Notes under the pieces: generated by a model
The model's database searches: none
Seen by the model: only the letters and a program-made list of their open reading frames with translations
What the model was told of the DNA's origin: nothing
Shown here: positions 25,898-33,807 of the stretch, one piece after another
Layout of the letters: each line of letters begins with the position of its first letter
Position numbering within the stretch: position 1 is the stretch's first letter
Program-made: the position numbers and the translations under genes
NCBI RefSeq assembly: GCF_964222135.1
Contig: NZ_CAXQBR010000006.1
Span: 32,786-96,785, forward strand
Direction of reading: 5' to 3'
Source: Euzebya sp.
Lineage (GTDB): Bacteria; Actinomycetota; Nitriliruptoria; Euzebyales; Euzebyaceae
DNA length: 64,000 nt

Positions 25898-25915
25898 GAC
25901 AGGGGATCGACGCGC

Positions 25916-27118
25916 ATGGACGAGCAGACGGCCACGGCGACCAGGTCGGGCACCGGGCCCCTCGACGGCCTCGTCGTGGCGGACTTCTCCCGGATCCTGG
26001 CCGGGCCGTACGCCACCATGCTCCTCGCCGACCTCGGCGCGGACGTGATCAAGGTCGAGAGCCCCCGGGGCGATGACACCCGCACCTGGATGCCGCCGGT
26101 CCGCGACGGCGTGTCGACCTACTACCTCGGCATCAACCGCAACAAGCGCTCGATCGCCCTGGACCTGAAGGACCCCGACGACCTGGCCGACGCCCAGGCG
26201 CTCGCGCGCCGCGCGGACGTGATGATCGAGAACTTCCGCCCCGGCGGCCTCGAGCGGTTCGGCCTCGACCACGCCACCGTCAGCGCGGACAACCCCGGGC
26301 TGGTGTACGCCTCGATCACGGGCTTCGGCGCGGGCGAGGGCGCCAGCCTCCCCGGCTACGACCTGATGGTGCAGGGCATCTCAGGCCTGATGAGCCTGAC
26401 CGGATCGCCGGACGGTCCGGCCTACCGCGCCGGGATCAGCGTCTTCGACGTGATGGCGGGGATGCACGCGACGATCGGGATCCTCTCGGCGCTGCACAAC
26501 CGCGCGACGACCGGGCTCGGCGACCGCATCGAGGTGAACCTCCTCAGCTCGGCCCTCAGCGGGCTGGTCAACCACTCGAGCGCGGTGGTCGCCGGCGGCG
26601 TGGTGCCCCACCGGATGGGCAACGCCCACCCGTCGCTGTTCCCCTACGAGCCCCTCCCGACCGCGGACGGCGAGATCATCGTGATCGCCGGCAATGACGG
26701 GCAGTTCGCCACTCTCTGCGAGGTCCTCGGCCTGCCGGACCTGGTCGACGACCCCCGCTTCGCCTCCAACCAGGACCGCACCGCCAACCGCGCGGAGCTG
26801 GAGCCACTCCTCGTCGAGGTCCTCCGCACCCGGACCAGCAGCGAGTGGTTCGACGCCTTCCGCGCCGCCGGCCTGCCCGGCGGGCCGGTCAACACCGTCG
26901 CCGAGGGGGTTGCCTTCGCCACCGAGCTCGGCCTCGACCCGGTCGTCGAGGTGGGGGAGGGAGGGGACGCCATCCCCTCGATCCGCAACCCGATCACCCT
27001 GACCGCGACCACGCCGACCTACCGCCGACGGCCGCCGGAGATCGGCGAGCACACCGACGAGATCCGCGCCTGGCTGCGCGCAGGCGACGCGGCAGGCGAC
27101 GAGCGGGGCGACCGGTGA
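25916..27118 (+). CDS. CaiB/BaiF family (type III) CoA-transferase
   Basis: The 400-residue protein starts with the family signature VADFSRILAGPYATMLLADLGADVIKVE, followed by YYLGINRNKRSIALDLK and MIENFRPGGLERFG. The catalytic Asp is predicted as Asp178 in ISVFDVMAGMHA. It moves CoA between carboxylic acids. The ATG lies just after operator 2. Overlap (GTGA) with the citryl-CoA-lyase-like gene suggests that the thioester formed is cleaved by the next protein. Co-location with LigAB points to a ring-cleavage product as the acceptor acid (inference). Confidence 0.9.
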   Translation: MDEQTATATRSGTGPLDGLVVADFSRILAGPYATMLLADLGADVIKVESPRGDDTRTWMPPVRDGVSTYYLGINRNKRSIALDLKDPDDLADAQALARRADVMIENFRPGGLERFGLDHATVSADNPGLVYASITGFGAGEGASLPGYDLMVQGISGLMSLTGSPDGPAYRAGISVFDVMAGMHATIGILSALHNRATTGLGDRIEVNLLSSALSGLVNHSSAVVAGGVVPHRMGNAHPSLFPYEPLPTADGEIIVIAGNDGQFATLCEVLGLPDLVDDPRFASNQDRTANRAELEPLLVEVLRTRTSSEWFDAFRAAGLPGGPVNTVAEGVAFATELGLDPVVEVGEGGDAIPSIRNPITLTATTPTYRRRPPEIGEHTDEIRAWLRAGDAAGDERGDR

Positions 27119-27924
27119 GCGACCCCCCCCCCTCCGACCCGACCCCGTCCTACCCGACGTCGCTCGGCACCTCCGACGCGACCTCGATCTCCCTGCTCGG
27201 GCTGGACCTCGCCGACGACCTGATGGGTCAGGTCGGCTTCGGCGAGCTCGCGTACTGGCTCGTCACGCTCCGCCGACCCACCCCCCAGCAGGTCCGGCTG
27301 TTCGAGGCCGCCCTGTTGACGCTCGTCGACCACGGCTACGTCCCGACGGCCCTCGCCGCCCGCCTCACCTACCTGAGCGCACCGGACTCGATCCAGGGCG
27401 CGATGGCCGCCGGCCTGCTCGGCGGCGGGTCCCGGTTCCTCGGCGTGACCGAGGACTGCGGGCAGTTCCTCAACCGGGTCGTCACCGGCCACGACGGCGA
27501 CCTGCCGACCGACGACGACGGGTGGGACGCCCTCGCCCTCGACGTGGTCACCGAGACCAAGGCAGCCGGCCGCTACGTCCCGGGGCTCGGCCACCCCACC
27601 CACGAGACCGACCCCCGTGTCCCCGCGCTGTACCGCATCGCCGCCGAGTGCGACCTCGTCGGCCCGCACCTCTCCCTCTTCGCCGCCATCGGGCGGGTCC
27701 ACCCCGAGGTGCTCGGCCGCACCCTCCCCCTCAACGGGGCCGGGGTCTGCGGTGCGGCGCTCGCAGACCTCGACCTGCCGGTCGAGCTGCTCCGCGGCTT
27801 CGCCCTGCTCGCCCGCGCCGCCGGCCTGCTCGGGCAGCTCGCGGAGGAGCACCGCCGGCCGATCGCCCGCGACGTGTACCTGCACGTCCACGACCACACC
27901 ACGTTCGTCCCGCCAGGGAGCTAG
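27115..27924 (+). CDS. Citryl-CoA lyase/citrate-synthase-like protein
   Basis: The 269-residue protein is a short citrate-synthase-fold enzyme lacking the N-terminal part of classical citrate synthases. The key motif GLGHPTHETDPR contains His160 (equivalent to the active-site His of citrate synthase), and LNGAGVCGAALADLDLP resembles the citryl-CoA lyase group. It should cleave a citryl-CoA-like thioester to acetyl-CoA (or another acyl-CoA) and a 2-oxoacid. Directly preceded by a CoA-transferase and followed by LigB and LigA, it suggests a thioester-dependent lower pathway for a ring-cleavage product. Its first 20 residues are Pro/Ser-rich and probably flexible. Confidence 0.8.
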   Translation: MSDPPPSDPTPSYPTSLGTSDATSISLLGLDLADDLMGQVGFGELAYWLVTLRRPTPQQVRLFEAALLTLVDHGYVPTALAARLTYLSAPDSIQGAMAAGLLGGGSRFLGVTEDCGQFLNRVVTGHDGDLPTDDDGWDALALDVVTETKAAGRYVPGLGHPTHETDPRVPALYRIAAECDLVGPHLSLFAAIGRVHPEVLGRTLPLNGAGVCGAALADLDLPVELLRGFALLARAAGLLGQLAEEHRRPIARDVYLHVHDHTTFVPPGS

Positions 27925-27934
27925 GAGCCGATCC

Positions 27935-28798
27935 ATGGCCACCGTCGCAGCGGTCATCGCCTCGACCCACCACCCCTTCTACTACCGGGCGAGCACCTCG
28001 GAGGGTGCCGACCGGCCGCCGTTCGCCGACGAGTGGGTGGAGAAGATCCTCGCGTTCCGCGAGACGCTGACCCGGGCCAGACCCGACGTGCTGGTGATGG
28101 TCGGCAGCGACCACTTCCACCAGCTGTGGCTCGACAACATGCCGCAGTTCCTGGTCGGCAAGGCCCCCTTCTACGACGCGAACTTCTACAACGAGGAGCG
28201 CGAGTTCGGCCTGCCGCGGATGGTCCTGGGTGGCCACGAGGAGCTCAGCGCCCACATCCTCCGAGGGGGCATCGACGCCGGCTTCGACCTGGCCTTCAGC
28301 AACGAGCTGCGGATCGACCACTCGATCACCTGCCCGATCATCACGCTGCGGCCCGAGGCGGACCTGCCGATCGTCCCGATCTACACCAACATCTTCGCCC
28401 CGCCGCTGCCCCAGCCCTGGCGCTTCGTCGACCTCGGGCGTCAGATCCGCACCCTGGTCGAGTCCTGGCCGAGCGACCTGCGGGTGGCCATCATCGGCAC
28501 CGGGCACCTGTCGCTCGAGCTCGGCGGGCCTCGCCAGTTCGGACCGCACGGCCCCGACCCGGACTTCGACCGGCGGGCCGTGGAGTGGATCGCGACCGGC
28601 GACGTCACCGACTGCCTGGCGAACGTGTCCCTCGACAGCCTCCACGCCCCCGGCAACGCCACGCACGGGTTCATGGACTTCATGCTGATGATGGGCGTCG
28701 CGGGTGATGGTGTGGCCGCGGACCACGTGGACACCCTGGACCTCTTCCACACGATGGAGGCGTACTTCACCTGGTACCCGGAGGGGGCGAAGGGATGA
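27935..28798 (+). CDS. Extradiol ring-cleavage dioxygenase, LigB-like catalytic subunit
   Basis: The 287-residue protein matches class III extradiol dioxygenase beta subunits (protocatechuate 4,5-dioxygenase LigB). Iron-ligand positions are His12 in IASTHHPFYY and His60 in VGSDHFHQLW; IGTGHLSLELGG supplies the later catalytic His. The ATG at 27935 has AGGAG upstream. It partners with the LigA-like subunit whose gene overlaps its stop (ATGA). Expected reaction: Fe(II)/O2 meta-cleavage of a catecholic acid such as protocatechuate or gallate; the acid itself cannot be told. Confidence 0.9.
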   Translation: MATVAAVIASTHHPFYYRASTSEGADRPPFADEWVEKILAFRETLTRARPDVLVMVGSDHFHQLWLDNMPQFLVGKAPFYDANFYNEEREFGLPRMVLGGHEELSAHILRGGIDAGFDLAFSNELRIDHSITCPIITLRPEADLPIVPIYTNIFAPPLPQPWRFVDLGRQIRTLVESWPSDLRVAIIGTGHLSLELGGPRQFGPHGPDPDFDRRAVEWIATGDVTDCLANVSLDSLHAPGNATHGFMDFMLMMGVAGDGVAADHVDTLDLFHTMEAYFTWYPEGAKG

Positions 28799-29157
28799 GC
28801 AAGTACCTCGTCAACAAGTTCCTGTTCACCGTCGACCGGGACCCCGAGTGGGTCGAGCGGTACCTCGACGAGCGCGGGGCGTTCGTCGAGTGGTGGGAGG
28901 CCGAGGAGGCCAACCGGCTGCTCAACTGCCACGCGGGGGAGGCGTCGACCTGGCTCGCGTTCACCGAGGACGAGCGGCGGGCCCTGGCCGACCACGACTA
29001 CGTGGCCCTGTTCGAGATGGGCGCCCACCCGTTCCTGACCCTCACCCTGTTCATCGCGATGTACGAGCGGTCCGCGAGCGAGCCCCTCGAGTTCCAGAAG
29101 GCCTACGGGGCCGCGCTGGCCCACATGTCCCTGCCGTACCCGGACATCGCGACGTGA
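28795..29157 (+). CDS. Extradiol dioxygenase LigA-like small subunit
   Basis: The 120-residue helical protein starts MSKYLVNKFLFTVDRDPEWVERYL and has the LigA pattern LTEDERRALADHDYVALFEMGAHPFLTLTLF. In LigAB the alpha subunit lines and caps the active site of LigB. The ATGA overlap with ligB makes stoichiometric translation likely. It is close in length to the LigA domain of protocatechuate 4,5-dioxygenases. Confidence 0.88.
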   Translation: MSKYLVNKFLFTVDRDPEWVERYLDERGAFVEWWEAEEANRLLNCHAGEASTWLAFTEDERRALADHDYVALFEMGAHPFLTLTLFIAMYERSASEPLEFQKAYGAALAHMSLPYPDIAT

Positions 29158-29519
29158 GCGGGGCCGTCGAAGCGCTCGGCCGGGTCGCGCTCGCGGCGCC
29201 GTTCGTCGTGCTCGGCTGGGCGGCGGCCCGCGAGCCCGGGGGCCGGGTGCAGCTCGCCGCCGACCTCGGCGTGCCCGACCCCGAGCTCGCCGTCCGGGCG
29301 AACGGCGCGGCCATGGTGGCGGGTGGCCTCGCGATCGCGACGGGGCGCATGAGCCGGCTGGCGGGTCTCGGCCTGGCGACATCGCTGGTGCCGACCACGC
29401 TGGCCGCGCACCGCTACTGGGAGATGGACGACCCGGCCCAGCGCGGCGCCAACCGGATCAACTTCTACAAGAACGTCGGGCTGCTGGGCGCCGCCCTGGT
29501 GATCGCCGGGCGCCGCTGA
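29154..29519 (+). CDS. DoxX-like small membrane protein
   Basis: The 121-residue protein has four hydrophobic segments (for example ALAAPFVVLGWAA, AAMVAGGLAIATG, GLGLATSLVPTTLAAHRYW and VGLLGAALVIAG) and the conserved HRYWEMDD-containing loop of DoxX/SURF4-like proteins. GTG overlaps the ligA stop. Its role is not established; in this operon it might couple to quinone redox or to a step near the membrane. It ends the CaiB-lyase-LigBA operon. Confidence 0.75.
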   Translation: MSGAVEALGRVALAAPFVVLGWAAAREPGGRVQLAADLGVPDPELAVRANGAAMVAGGLAIATGRMSRLAGLGLATSLVPTTLAAHRYWEMDDPAQRGANRINFYKNVGLLGAALVIAGRR

Positions 29520-29550
29520 CCGAGGTCCGCCACCGGGGTAGGGGGAGGGG

Positions 29551-30384
29551 GTGCAGACGTTCGTCCCGCTCCCCGACTTCGCCGGCTCGGCCGCCGTCCT
29601 CGACGACCGCCGGCTCGGCAAGCAGCGCGTCGAGGCCCTGCAGATCCTCCGCGCCCTCCACCTCGACGGCTACGGCTGGGCGGCCCACCCCGCGGTGACG
29701 ATGTGGCAGGGCCACACCCCGGCGTTGGTCGCCTACGGGATGGCGGTCGTCGAGGAGTGGACCGGCCGCGGCCACGCCGACACGACCGGGCCGCTGATCG
29801 CCGAGTTCGTCCACCCCCACCGGCCAGGCGCCCAGCGCGACCTCGCCGCGGCCGGGGCGCTCCCGCCGTGGTGGGGTCGGGACGACGTGCACCGCTCCCA
29901 CCGCGCGGCCCTGCGTCGCAAGGACCCGGCGCGCTACGCGACGGCGTTCCCCGACGCGCCGGCGGACCTCGACTACGTCTGGCCCGACCCCCCGGCGCCC
30001 CGCCCGGCCCCCGGACCCGTCGCCGGGTGGGTGGTGCGCGGCCACGCCGGTCCCGATCGGATCAGCCTGCCCGCCCAGCCCGGCGAGGGGCAGGCGGCGC
30101 TGGACGGCGCCGGCCGCACGACCAAGCGGCTGCGGGGCGTCCGCCGCCTGGCCCGCGCACTCGGCCCCGGCGACGTCGTCGCCGTGCCCGAGACCGCGGA
30201 CGTCCTGCGGGTCGGCGTCCTCACCGGCGGCTACCGGCGGGTCGTCGCCCGCCACGTCCGCGACGTCCGGTGGGTGACGACCCTCCGACGGGCTGACCTG
30301 CGCGCACCCGCCACGCTGCAGGACTCCCAGGCCGTGTTCCCGCTGCGGGACGAGCCGGAGGTGGCAGCGGTCGGCGAGCGCTGA
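29551..30384 (+). CDS. MSMEG_6728-type pyrimidine-dimer glycosylase-like protein with extra C-terminal domain
   Basis: The N-terminal half (about 1-150) starts MQTFVPLPDFAGSAAVLDDR and continues RLGKQRVEALQILRAL, the signature of the pyrimidine-dimer DNA glycosylase/MSMEG_6728 family. The C-terminal part (about 165-270) carries GPGDVVAVPETADVLRVGVL, YRRVVARHVRDVRWVTTLRR and a terminal VFPL. That pattern (GDLV-P, G-V-TG-Y, H-R-VRW) resembles the PUA/EVE-like N-terminal domain of Mrr-type restriction proteins. If correct, a DNA-base-excision domain is fused to a putative modified-DNA reader. It starts 31 bp after the DoxX gene and may be independent of that operon. Confidence 0.7.
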   Translation: MQTFVPLPDFAGSAAVLDDRRLGKQRVEALQILRALHLDGYGWAAHPAVTMWQGHTPALVAYGMAVVEEWTGRGHADTTGPLIAEFVHPHRPGAQRDLAAAGALPPWWGRDDVHRSHRAALRRKDPARYATAFPDAPADLDYVWPDPPAPRPAPGPVAGWVVRGHAGPDRISLPAQPGEGQAALDGAGRTTKRLRGVRRLARALGPGDVVAVPETADVLRVGVLTGGYRRVVARHVRDVRWVTTLRRADLRAPATLQDSQAVFPLRDEPEVAAVGER

Positions 30385-30412
30385 GGTCGACGTGCCGCGG
30401 CTCCTGTCGACC

Positions 30413-30544
30413 TCAGCCCTCCGCCGGCTCGGTCGGCAGGGCGGCACCGCACCGGGGGCAGCGGCCGTCCTCGCCCTCACCCTCTTCCACCAGCCGTCCG
30501 CAGGCCTCGCAGGTCCGGTGCAGCCAGCACGCCGGGTCGCCCAT
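30413..30544 (-). CDS. Small zinc-ribbon protein
   Basis: The 43-residue protein starts at the ATG at 30544 and has two Cys pairs, HRTCEACGRLVEE and GRCPRCGAALPT, the four ligands of a single zinc ribbon, followed by an acidic tail. Longer upstream starts add only Arg-rich antisense-like sequence. It lies 28 bp from the convergent glycosylase gene and 11 bp downstream of the actuator-domain gene. Function unknown. Confidence 0.6.
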   Translation of the reverse strand: MGDPACWLHRTCEACGRLVEEGEGEDGRCPRCGAALPTEPAEG

Positions 30545-30555
30545 GCGGGCGCAGC

Positions 30556-30882
30556 CTAGCGGGATCGGGAGGCGGCGCCGTCCGCGGTGATCCGGACCAC
30601 GAGGTCGCTGCCGACGACCACGGCCCCTGCGGCGACCGCGTCGCCGACGCCCCGCTCGAGCGGCATCCACCGACCGGTCGGGGAGCGGCCGACGATCGCC
30701 GCGTGGCCGGTGGTGACGATGCCGTCCAGCGGGACCGGTGCGCCGGGCCGGACCACGACGAGGTCGCCGACGATGACCGCGTCGACGTCGATCTCGACCT
30801 CGACGCCGTCCATCAGGACCCGTGCGGTGTCCGGGACCGCACGGCGGACGACGTCGCCGAGGAGCGGGTGGGGAGGGGGCAC
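30556..30882 (-). CDS. Stand-alone P-type ATPase actuator-domain-like protein (TGES lost)
   Basis: The 108-residue protein matches only the actuator domain of heavy-metal (P1B) ATPases: VRRAVPDTARVLMDGVEVEI, GDLVVVRPGAPVPLDGIV, then GDAVAAGAVVVGSDLVVRI. The dephosphorylation motif TGES reads TGRW (SPTGRWMPLE). No membrane helices, phosphorylation or nucleotide domains are encoded around it. The GTG at 30882 has a good GGAGGT seven bases upstream and the frame is clean, so it may be expressed rather than dead. It follows the NnrS-like gene by 50 bp, probably in one operon. It may be a relic, or a small protein repurposed in copper/NO stress (inference). Confidence 0.6.
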   Translation of the reverse strand: MPPPHPLLGDVVRRAVPDTARVLMDGVEVEIDVDAVIVGDLVVVRPGAPVPLDGIVTTGHAAIVGRSPTGRWMPLERGVGDAVAAGAVVVGSDLVVRITADGAASRSR

Positions 30883-30932
30883 AGGTGGACCTCCGTGAGC
30901 TGACAGGTCGGACGGGACCGGCGGCGGCGGCG

Positions 30933-32228
30933 TCAGGCGTCGGCCTGCGCGCCGCGGTAGCGGCGGGCCACGCTCGAGCGGGCGACGGTCGGGTCGGCGT
31001 CGACGGGCAGGACCGCCAGCAGCACGGCGTGGGCGACCACCGCCAAGACGACCGCCCACGCCGTGGCTGCCACCCACGCCGGTGGGGTCACCGTCGGGGA
31101 GGCCTGGAAGACGATCGCGCCGATCGCGGCGTTCAACGCCACGGCGCGCACCGCCGTGCGCTGCTCGGTGCGGGCGATCAGAGCGTCCCGGGCGGCGAAG
31201 CCACGCCCGCGGAGGGACGGGAGGAGGTTGAGGGCCACGGCGAGGATCAGCTGCACGCCGACGCCGAGCCCGACGGCCAGCCCCAACGCGGGCTGCCAGG
31301 CGACGGCATCGGTCGCCACCACGACGACGTCGGTGCCGACCACGGCGCAGAACCACAGCATCGCCGCCGCGGTCAGCGGCTTGGCCGCCGCCGGGTGGGC
31401 GCCGCGTGCCATCGCCAGGACCGAGCGGGTGACGGCCACCACCGGCCAGGCGTAGACCGCCAGGGCGGCGGCGGCGACCAGGTCGACGGCCGTCCCGGCG
31501 GCCCCCGCCACGTCGGGCACGGCCAGGGCCAGCGCAGCGACCGCCAGGCCCCCGGTCCCGGCCCGGAGCGACCGGGCGGCCCGCGCCTCGCTGCCCTCCG
31601 GCGCGCGGAGGCGGAGCATCGCCGGGGTGAAGAACGCGACCGTGGCGATCACCACCAGGCCCGTCCACCCGAGCAGGGTCAGGTGCAGGTGGGACAGCCG
31701 GACCGACCCGTACCACGCACCGGGGACCGCGCCCGCCCCCATCGCGGCGCCGAGCGCCGCAGCGACTGCCAGCGCCTCGTAGGCCCTGGCGTAGGTCGCG
31801 ACCAGCCAGTCGAAGCGGGTGCTGACCGCGGCCGCGCGCATGCGGGACAGCTGCACCCGTCCGAGGGCGATGATCGCGACGACGGTGGTCGCCCCGCCGG
31901 CGAGCAGGGCGGGGGCGCCGGCCACCATGCCCGCGAGGACGCCGACGACGCCGAGGTTCAGCGCCAGGAGGGCGCGGGGTCCCAGGTCGGCGTCGACGCG
32001 CGTGACCGACCGCGCGAAGTGCTGGGTGAACGCCACCAGCAGGTTGGTCAGCACCCCGAGGGTGAACAGGTGGACGACCAGCCAGCGCCCGCCGACGCGG
32101 ACGTCGAGGAGGCCGACGGCGACGGTGGCGGCGAACCAGGCGGTTGCCACCACGAGGGCGGGCGCCACCCTCGCGAACGGGCCGATGCCCAGCCGCAGGT
32201 CGCGGTGGCCGGTGAGGGTGCGGGTCAC
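30933..32228 (-). CDS. NnrS-like polytopic membrane protein
   Basis: The 431-residue protein has roughly 12 hydrophobic helices, starting with FARVAPALVVATAWFAATVAVG. Conserved His residues fall in membrane segments (WLVVHLFTLGVLTNLLVAFTQHF, SHLHLTLLGW), as in NnrS and heme-copper-associated proteins found near denitrification and NO-detoxification genes. GTG overlaps the stop of the upstream HTH regulator (GTGA). I infer a role in protection from, or metabolism of, nitric oxide. A second, shorter NnrS-like protein is at 35773. Confidence 0.7.
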   Translation of the reverse strand: MTRTLTGHRDLRLGIGPFARVAPALVVATAWFAATVAVGLLDVRVGGRWLVVHLFTLGVLTNLLVAFTQHFARSVTRVDADLGPRALLALNLGVVGVLAGMVAGAPALLAGGATTVVAIIALGRVQLSRMRAAAVSTRFDWLVATYARAYEALAVAAALGAAMGAGAVPGAWYGSVRLSHLHLTLLGWTGLVVIATVAFFTPAMLRLRAPEGSEARAARSLRAGTGGLAVAALALAVPDVAGAAGTAVDLVAAAALAVYAWPVVAVTRSVLAMARGAHPAAAKPLTAAAMLWFCAVVGTDVVVVATDAVAWQPALGLAVGLGVGVQLILAVALNLLPSLRGRGFAARDALIARTEQRTAVRAVALNAAIGAIVFQASPTVTPPAWVAATAWAVVLAVVAHAVLLAVLPVDADPTVARSSVARRYRGAQADA

Positions 32229-32977
32229 GGGATGGTCTCCGGTGTCGTGTCGTGCGGGTCAGCGGGGTGCGGCAGGGGCGCGAGGCGTGCGGTGCACCGC
32301 CCTGGAGCGGGGTGGAGGAGGTCGGTCACGGTCACCCCGCCGCCTGTCCGCTCGAGCGCGCCGCGCATCAGCCCGAGGTGGAGCGAGCACGCCACCTCCG
32401 GGTACTCGCGGGCGACCTCGGCGAAGGGGCAGCGGCGCAGCTCGAGCGTGATGGCTCCGTCGCTGCGTGCGGGGACGGGGTCGGCGACGGCCTCGGGGGC
32501 GAAGCCGACGCGGTCGAGCAGGTCGACGAGGGTGGCGCGGGCGTCGGCGGCATCGGGGGTCGTGAACGGCCGCGGGGCCGGGGTCAGGTGCTGCCCCCAG
32601 CGGCGACCCACCTCCTCGGCAGCTGCTGCGGGGTCCGCTGCGCTGGCGACCAGGTGGCTCGCCAGCATCTCCGCCATCAGCCGGTAGCCGCTGTGCGCCG
32701 CGCCGTCGATCGGGGGATCGGTGGGGGAGAAGAGGACCCGGGGCCGGCCGGGCGCGGTGCGCGCCTCGGTCGCGCGCGTGACCAGTCCGGCGTCCTCCAG
32801 CACCGCGAGGTGGGACCGGACCGTGTTGACGTGCAGGTCCACCCCGACCGCGAGCTCGCTCGCGTCCATCCCGCCATCGCGCTCCCGCAGCAGGGCCAGG
32901 AGCCGCTGGCGGCTCTCGTGGGCGAGCGCGCGGGCGGTGTCGCCGATGCCGTCGGTGGGGGGAGGAGCGAGTGCCAT
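32225..32977 (-). CDS. ArsR-like HTH regulator with C-terminal Cys motif, probable Fe-S sensor (copy 1)
   Basis: The 250-residue protein has a winged helix (MDASELAVGVDLHVNTVRSHLAVLEDAGLV) and a C-terminal segment RRCPFAEVAREYPEVACSLH with a later Cys in PGRCTARL. Three Cys plus a His spaced this way recall SufR-type Fe-S regulators. The ATG at 32977 is seven bases after a TACATT -10 box, consistent with a leaderless message. It is divergent from the hemerythrin operon. A paralogue at 38187 has the same Cys pattern. A [Fe-S] cluster sensing NO or O2 is a reasonable inference from the neighbours. Confidence 0.8.
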   Translation of the reverse strand: MALAPPPTDGIGDTARALAHESRQRLLALLRERDGGMDASELAVGVDLHVNTVRSHLAVLEDAGLVTRATEARTAPGRPRVLFSPTDPPIDGAAHSGYRLMAEMLASHLVASAADPAAAAEEVGRRWGQHLTPAPRPFTTPDAADARATLVDLLDRVGFAPEAVADPVPARSDGAITLELRRCPFAEVAREYPEVACSLHLGLMRGALERTGGGVTVTDLLHPAPGRCTARLAPLPHPADPHDTTPETIP

Positions 32978-32984
32978 CCACCTC

Positions 32985-33029
32985 AATGTACACGAGTCTG
33001 TTGTTTAAACAAGAATAGCCGTGTATAGT
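32985..33029. promoter_or_regulatory. Symmetric divergent promoter with TTGTTTAAACAA core
   Basis: TTGTTTAAACAA (33001-33012) supplies a -35 TTGTTT to each strand. On plus, TTGTTT-N17-TATAGT (33024-33029) leads to the hemerythrin gene. On minus, TTGTTT-N16-TACATT (32990-32985) leads to the HTH gene. Outer arms TACACG (32989) and CGTGTA (33020) are complementary and cover the -10 regions, so a dimeric regulator could sit on either. Confidence 0.6.
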
Positions 33030-33039
33030 CCCCGGTGCC

Positions 33040-33438
33040 ATGGATCACCAGCTCCTCGTCCGACTCGACGACCTCGCGGTCGTGACGCCTGCGCTCCCCG
33101 AGCTCTCGCCAGGGGAGGTGCGCAGCCACCTCGATCAGGTGCGGGGGTTCCTGCACGACGAGGTGCTGGCGCACGCGAGCGCTGAGGAGCTGGCCCTCTT
33201 CCCCGTGCTCGAGCGCACGGCCGGTCCCCGGGTCGTGGCGCGGCTCGCCGTCGAGCACGACACCGTCCGCCTGGCCGTGGCCGAGCTCGACGCGGTGGCG
33301 GCGCGACCCATGACGGGCGCCCAGGTGCGCCGGACCCAGGCGGTGCTCCTCGGCATCGAGGCGCTCCTGCACGGCCACCTGGCCCACGAGGTCGCCGCCG
33401 GCGACCTGCCCGACCCGAACGACACATCGAGGACCTGA
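33040..33438 (+). CDS. Hemerythrin-like (HHE) protein
   Basis: The 132-residue helical protein carries HHE-type ligands: HLDQVRGFLHDEVLAHASAEELALFPVLE, then VEHDTVRLAVAELD and LHGHLAHEVAAGD. These would bind a non-heme diiron centre that can react with O2 or NO. It is the first gene of a hemerythrin-cupin-hemerythrin operon, with a strong promoter just upstream. Hemerythrins next to NnrS and NirK genes commonly belong to NO responses (established association); direct sensing versus repair cannot be decided. Confidence 0.78.
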   Translation: MDHQLLVRLDDLAVVTPALPELSPGEVRSHLDQVRGFLHDEVLAHASAEELALFPVLERTAGPRVVARLAVEHDTVRLAVAELDAVAARPMTGAQVRRTQAVLLGIEALLHGHLAHEVAAGDLPDPNDTSRT

Positions 33439-33806
33439 TGACCACCGCCCGAACCGCTGACCTGACCATGCTGCCCGCCGCCGTGGACGCCGTGCTCGCG
33501 GAGGCCCGCGACGCTCGCTCGGGCCGAGCCGCGCGGACGCTCGTCCCAGGAGCGGGTGCGCCGCTCAAGCAGACCCTCCTGGCCCTGACCGCGGGGACGG
33601 TGCTGGCCGACCACGAGAGCCCAGGCGCCGCCACCATCCAGGTGCTGCGCGGGGAGGTGCGGCTGACGTCCGGCGAGGGACCGCAGGTCCTCGACGCCGG
33701 CGCGCTCGCCCCGATCCCCCCGATGCGCCACGGCCTCGCCGCGAACGACGACGCGGTCGTCCTGATCACCGTCGCGGTCGCCGACACCGCCCCCCGGGAG
33801 TCCTGA
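33438..33806 (+). CDS. Cupin-domain protein
   Basis: The 122-residue single-domain cupin has a core covering VLADHESPGAATIQVLRGEV and PIPPMRHGLAANDDAVVLITV. One potential metal His is in the first motif and one in the second, fewer than in classical metal-binding cupins. Start and upstream stop overlap by one base (TGATG). Proteins like this are frequent in denitrification-associated gene sets of actinobacteria; function unknown. Confidence 0.75.
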   Translation: MTTARTADLTMLPAAVDAVLAEARDARSGRAARTLVPGAGAPLKQTLLALTAGTVLADHESPGAATIQVLRGEVRLTSGEGPQVLDAGALAPIPPMRHGLAANDDAVVLITVAVADTAPRES

Positions 33807-33807
33807 C

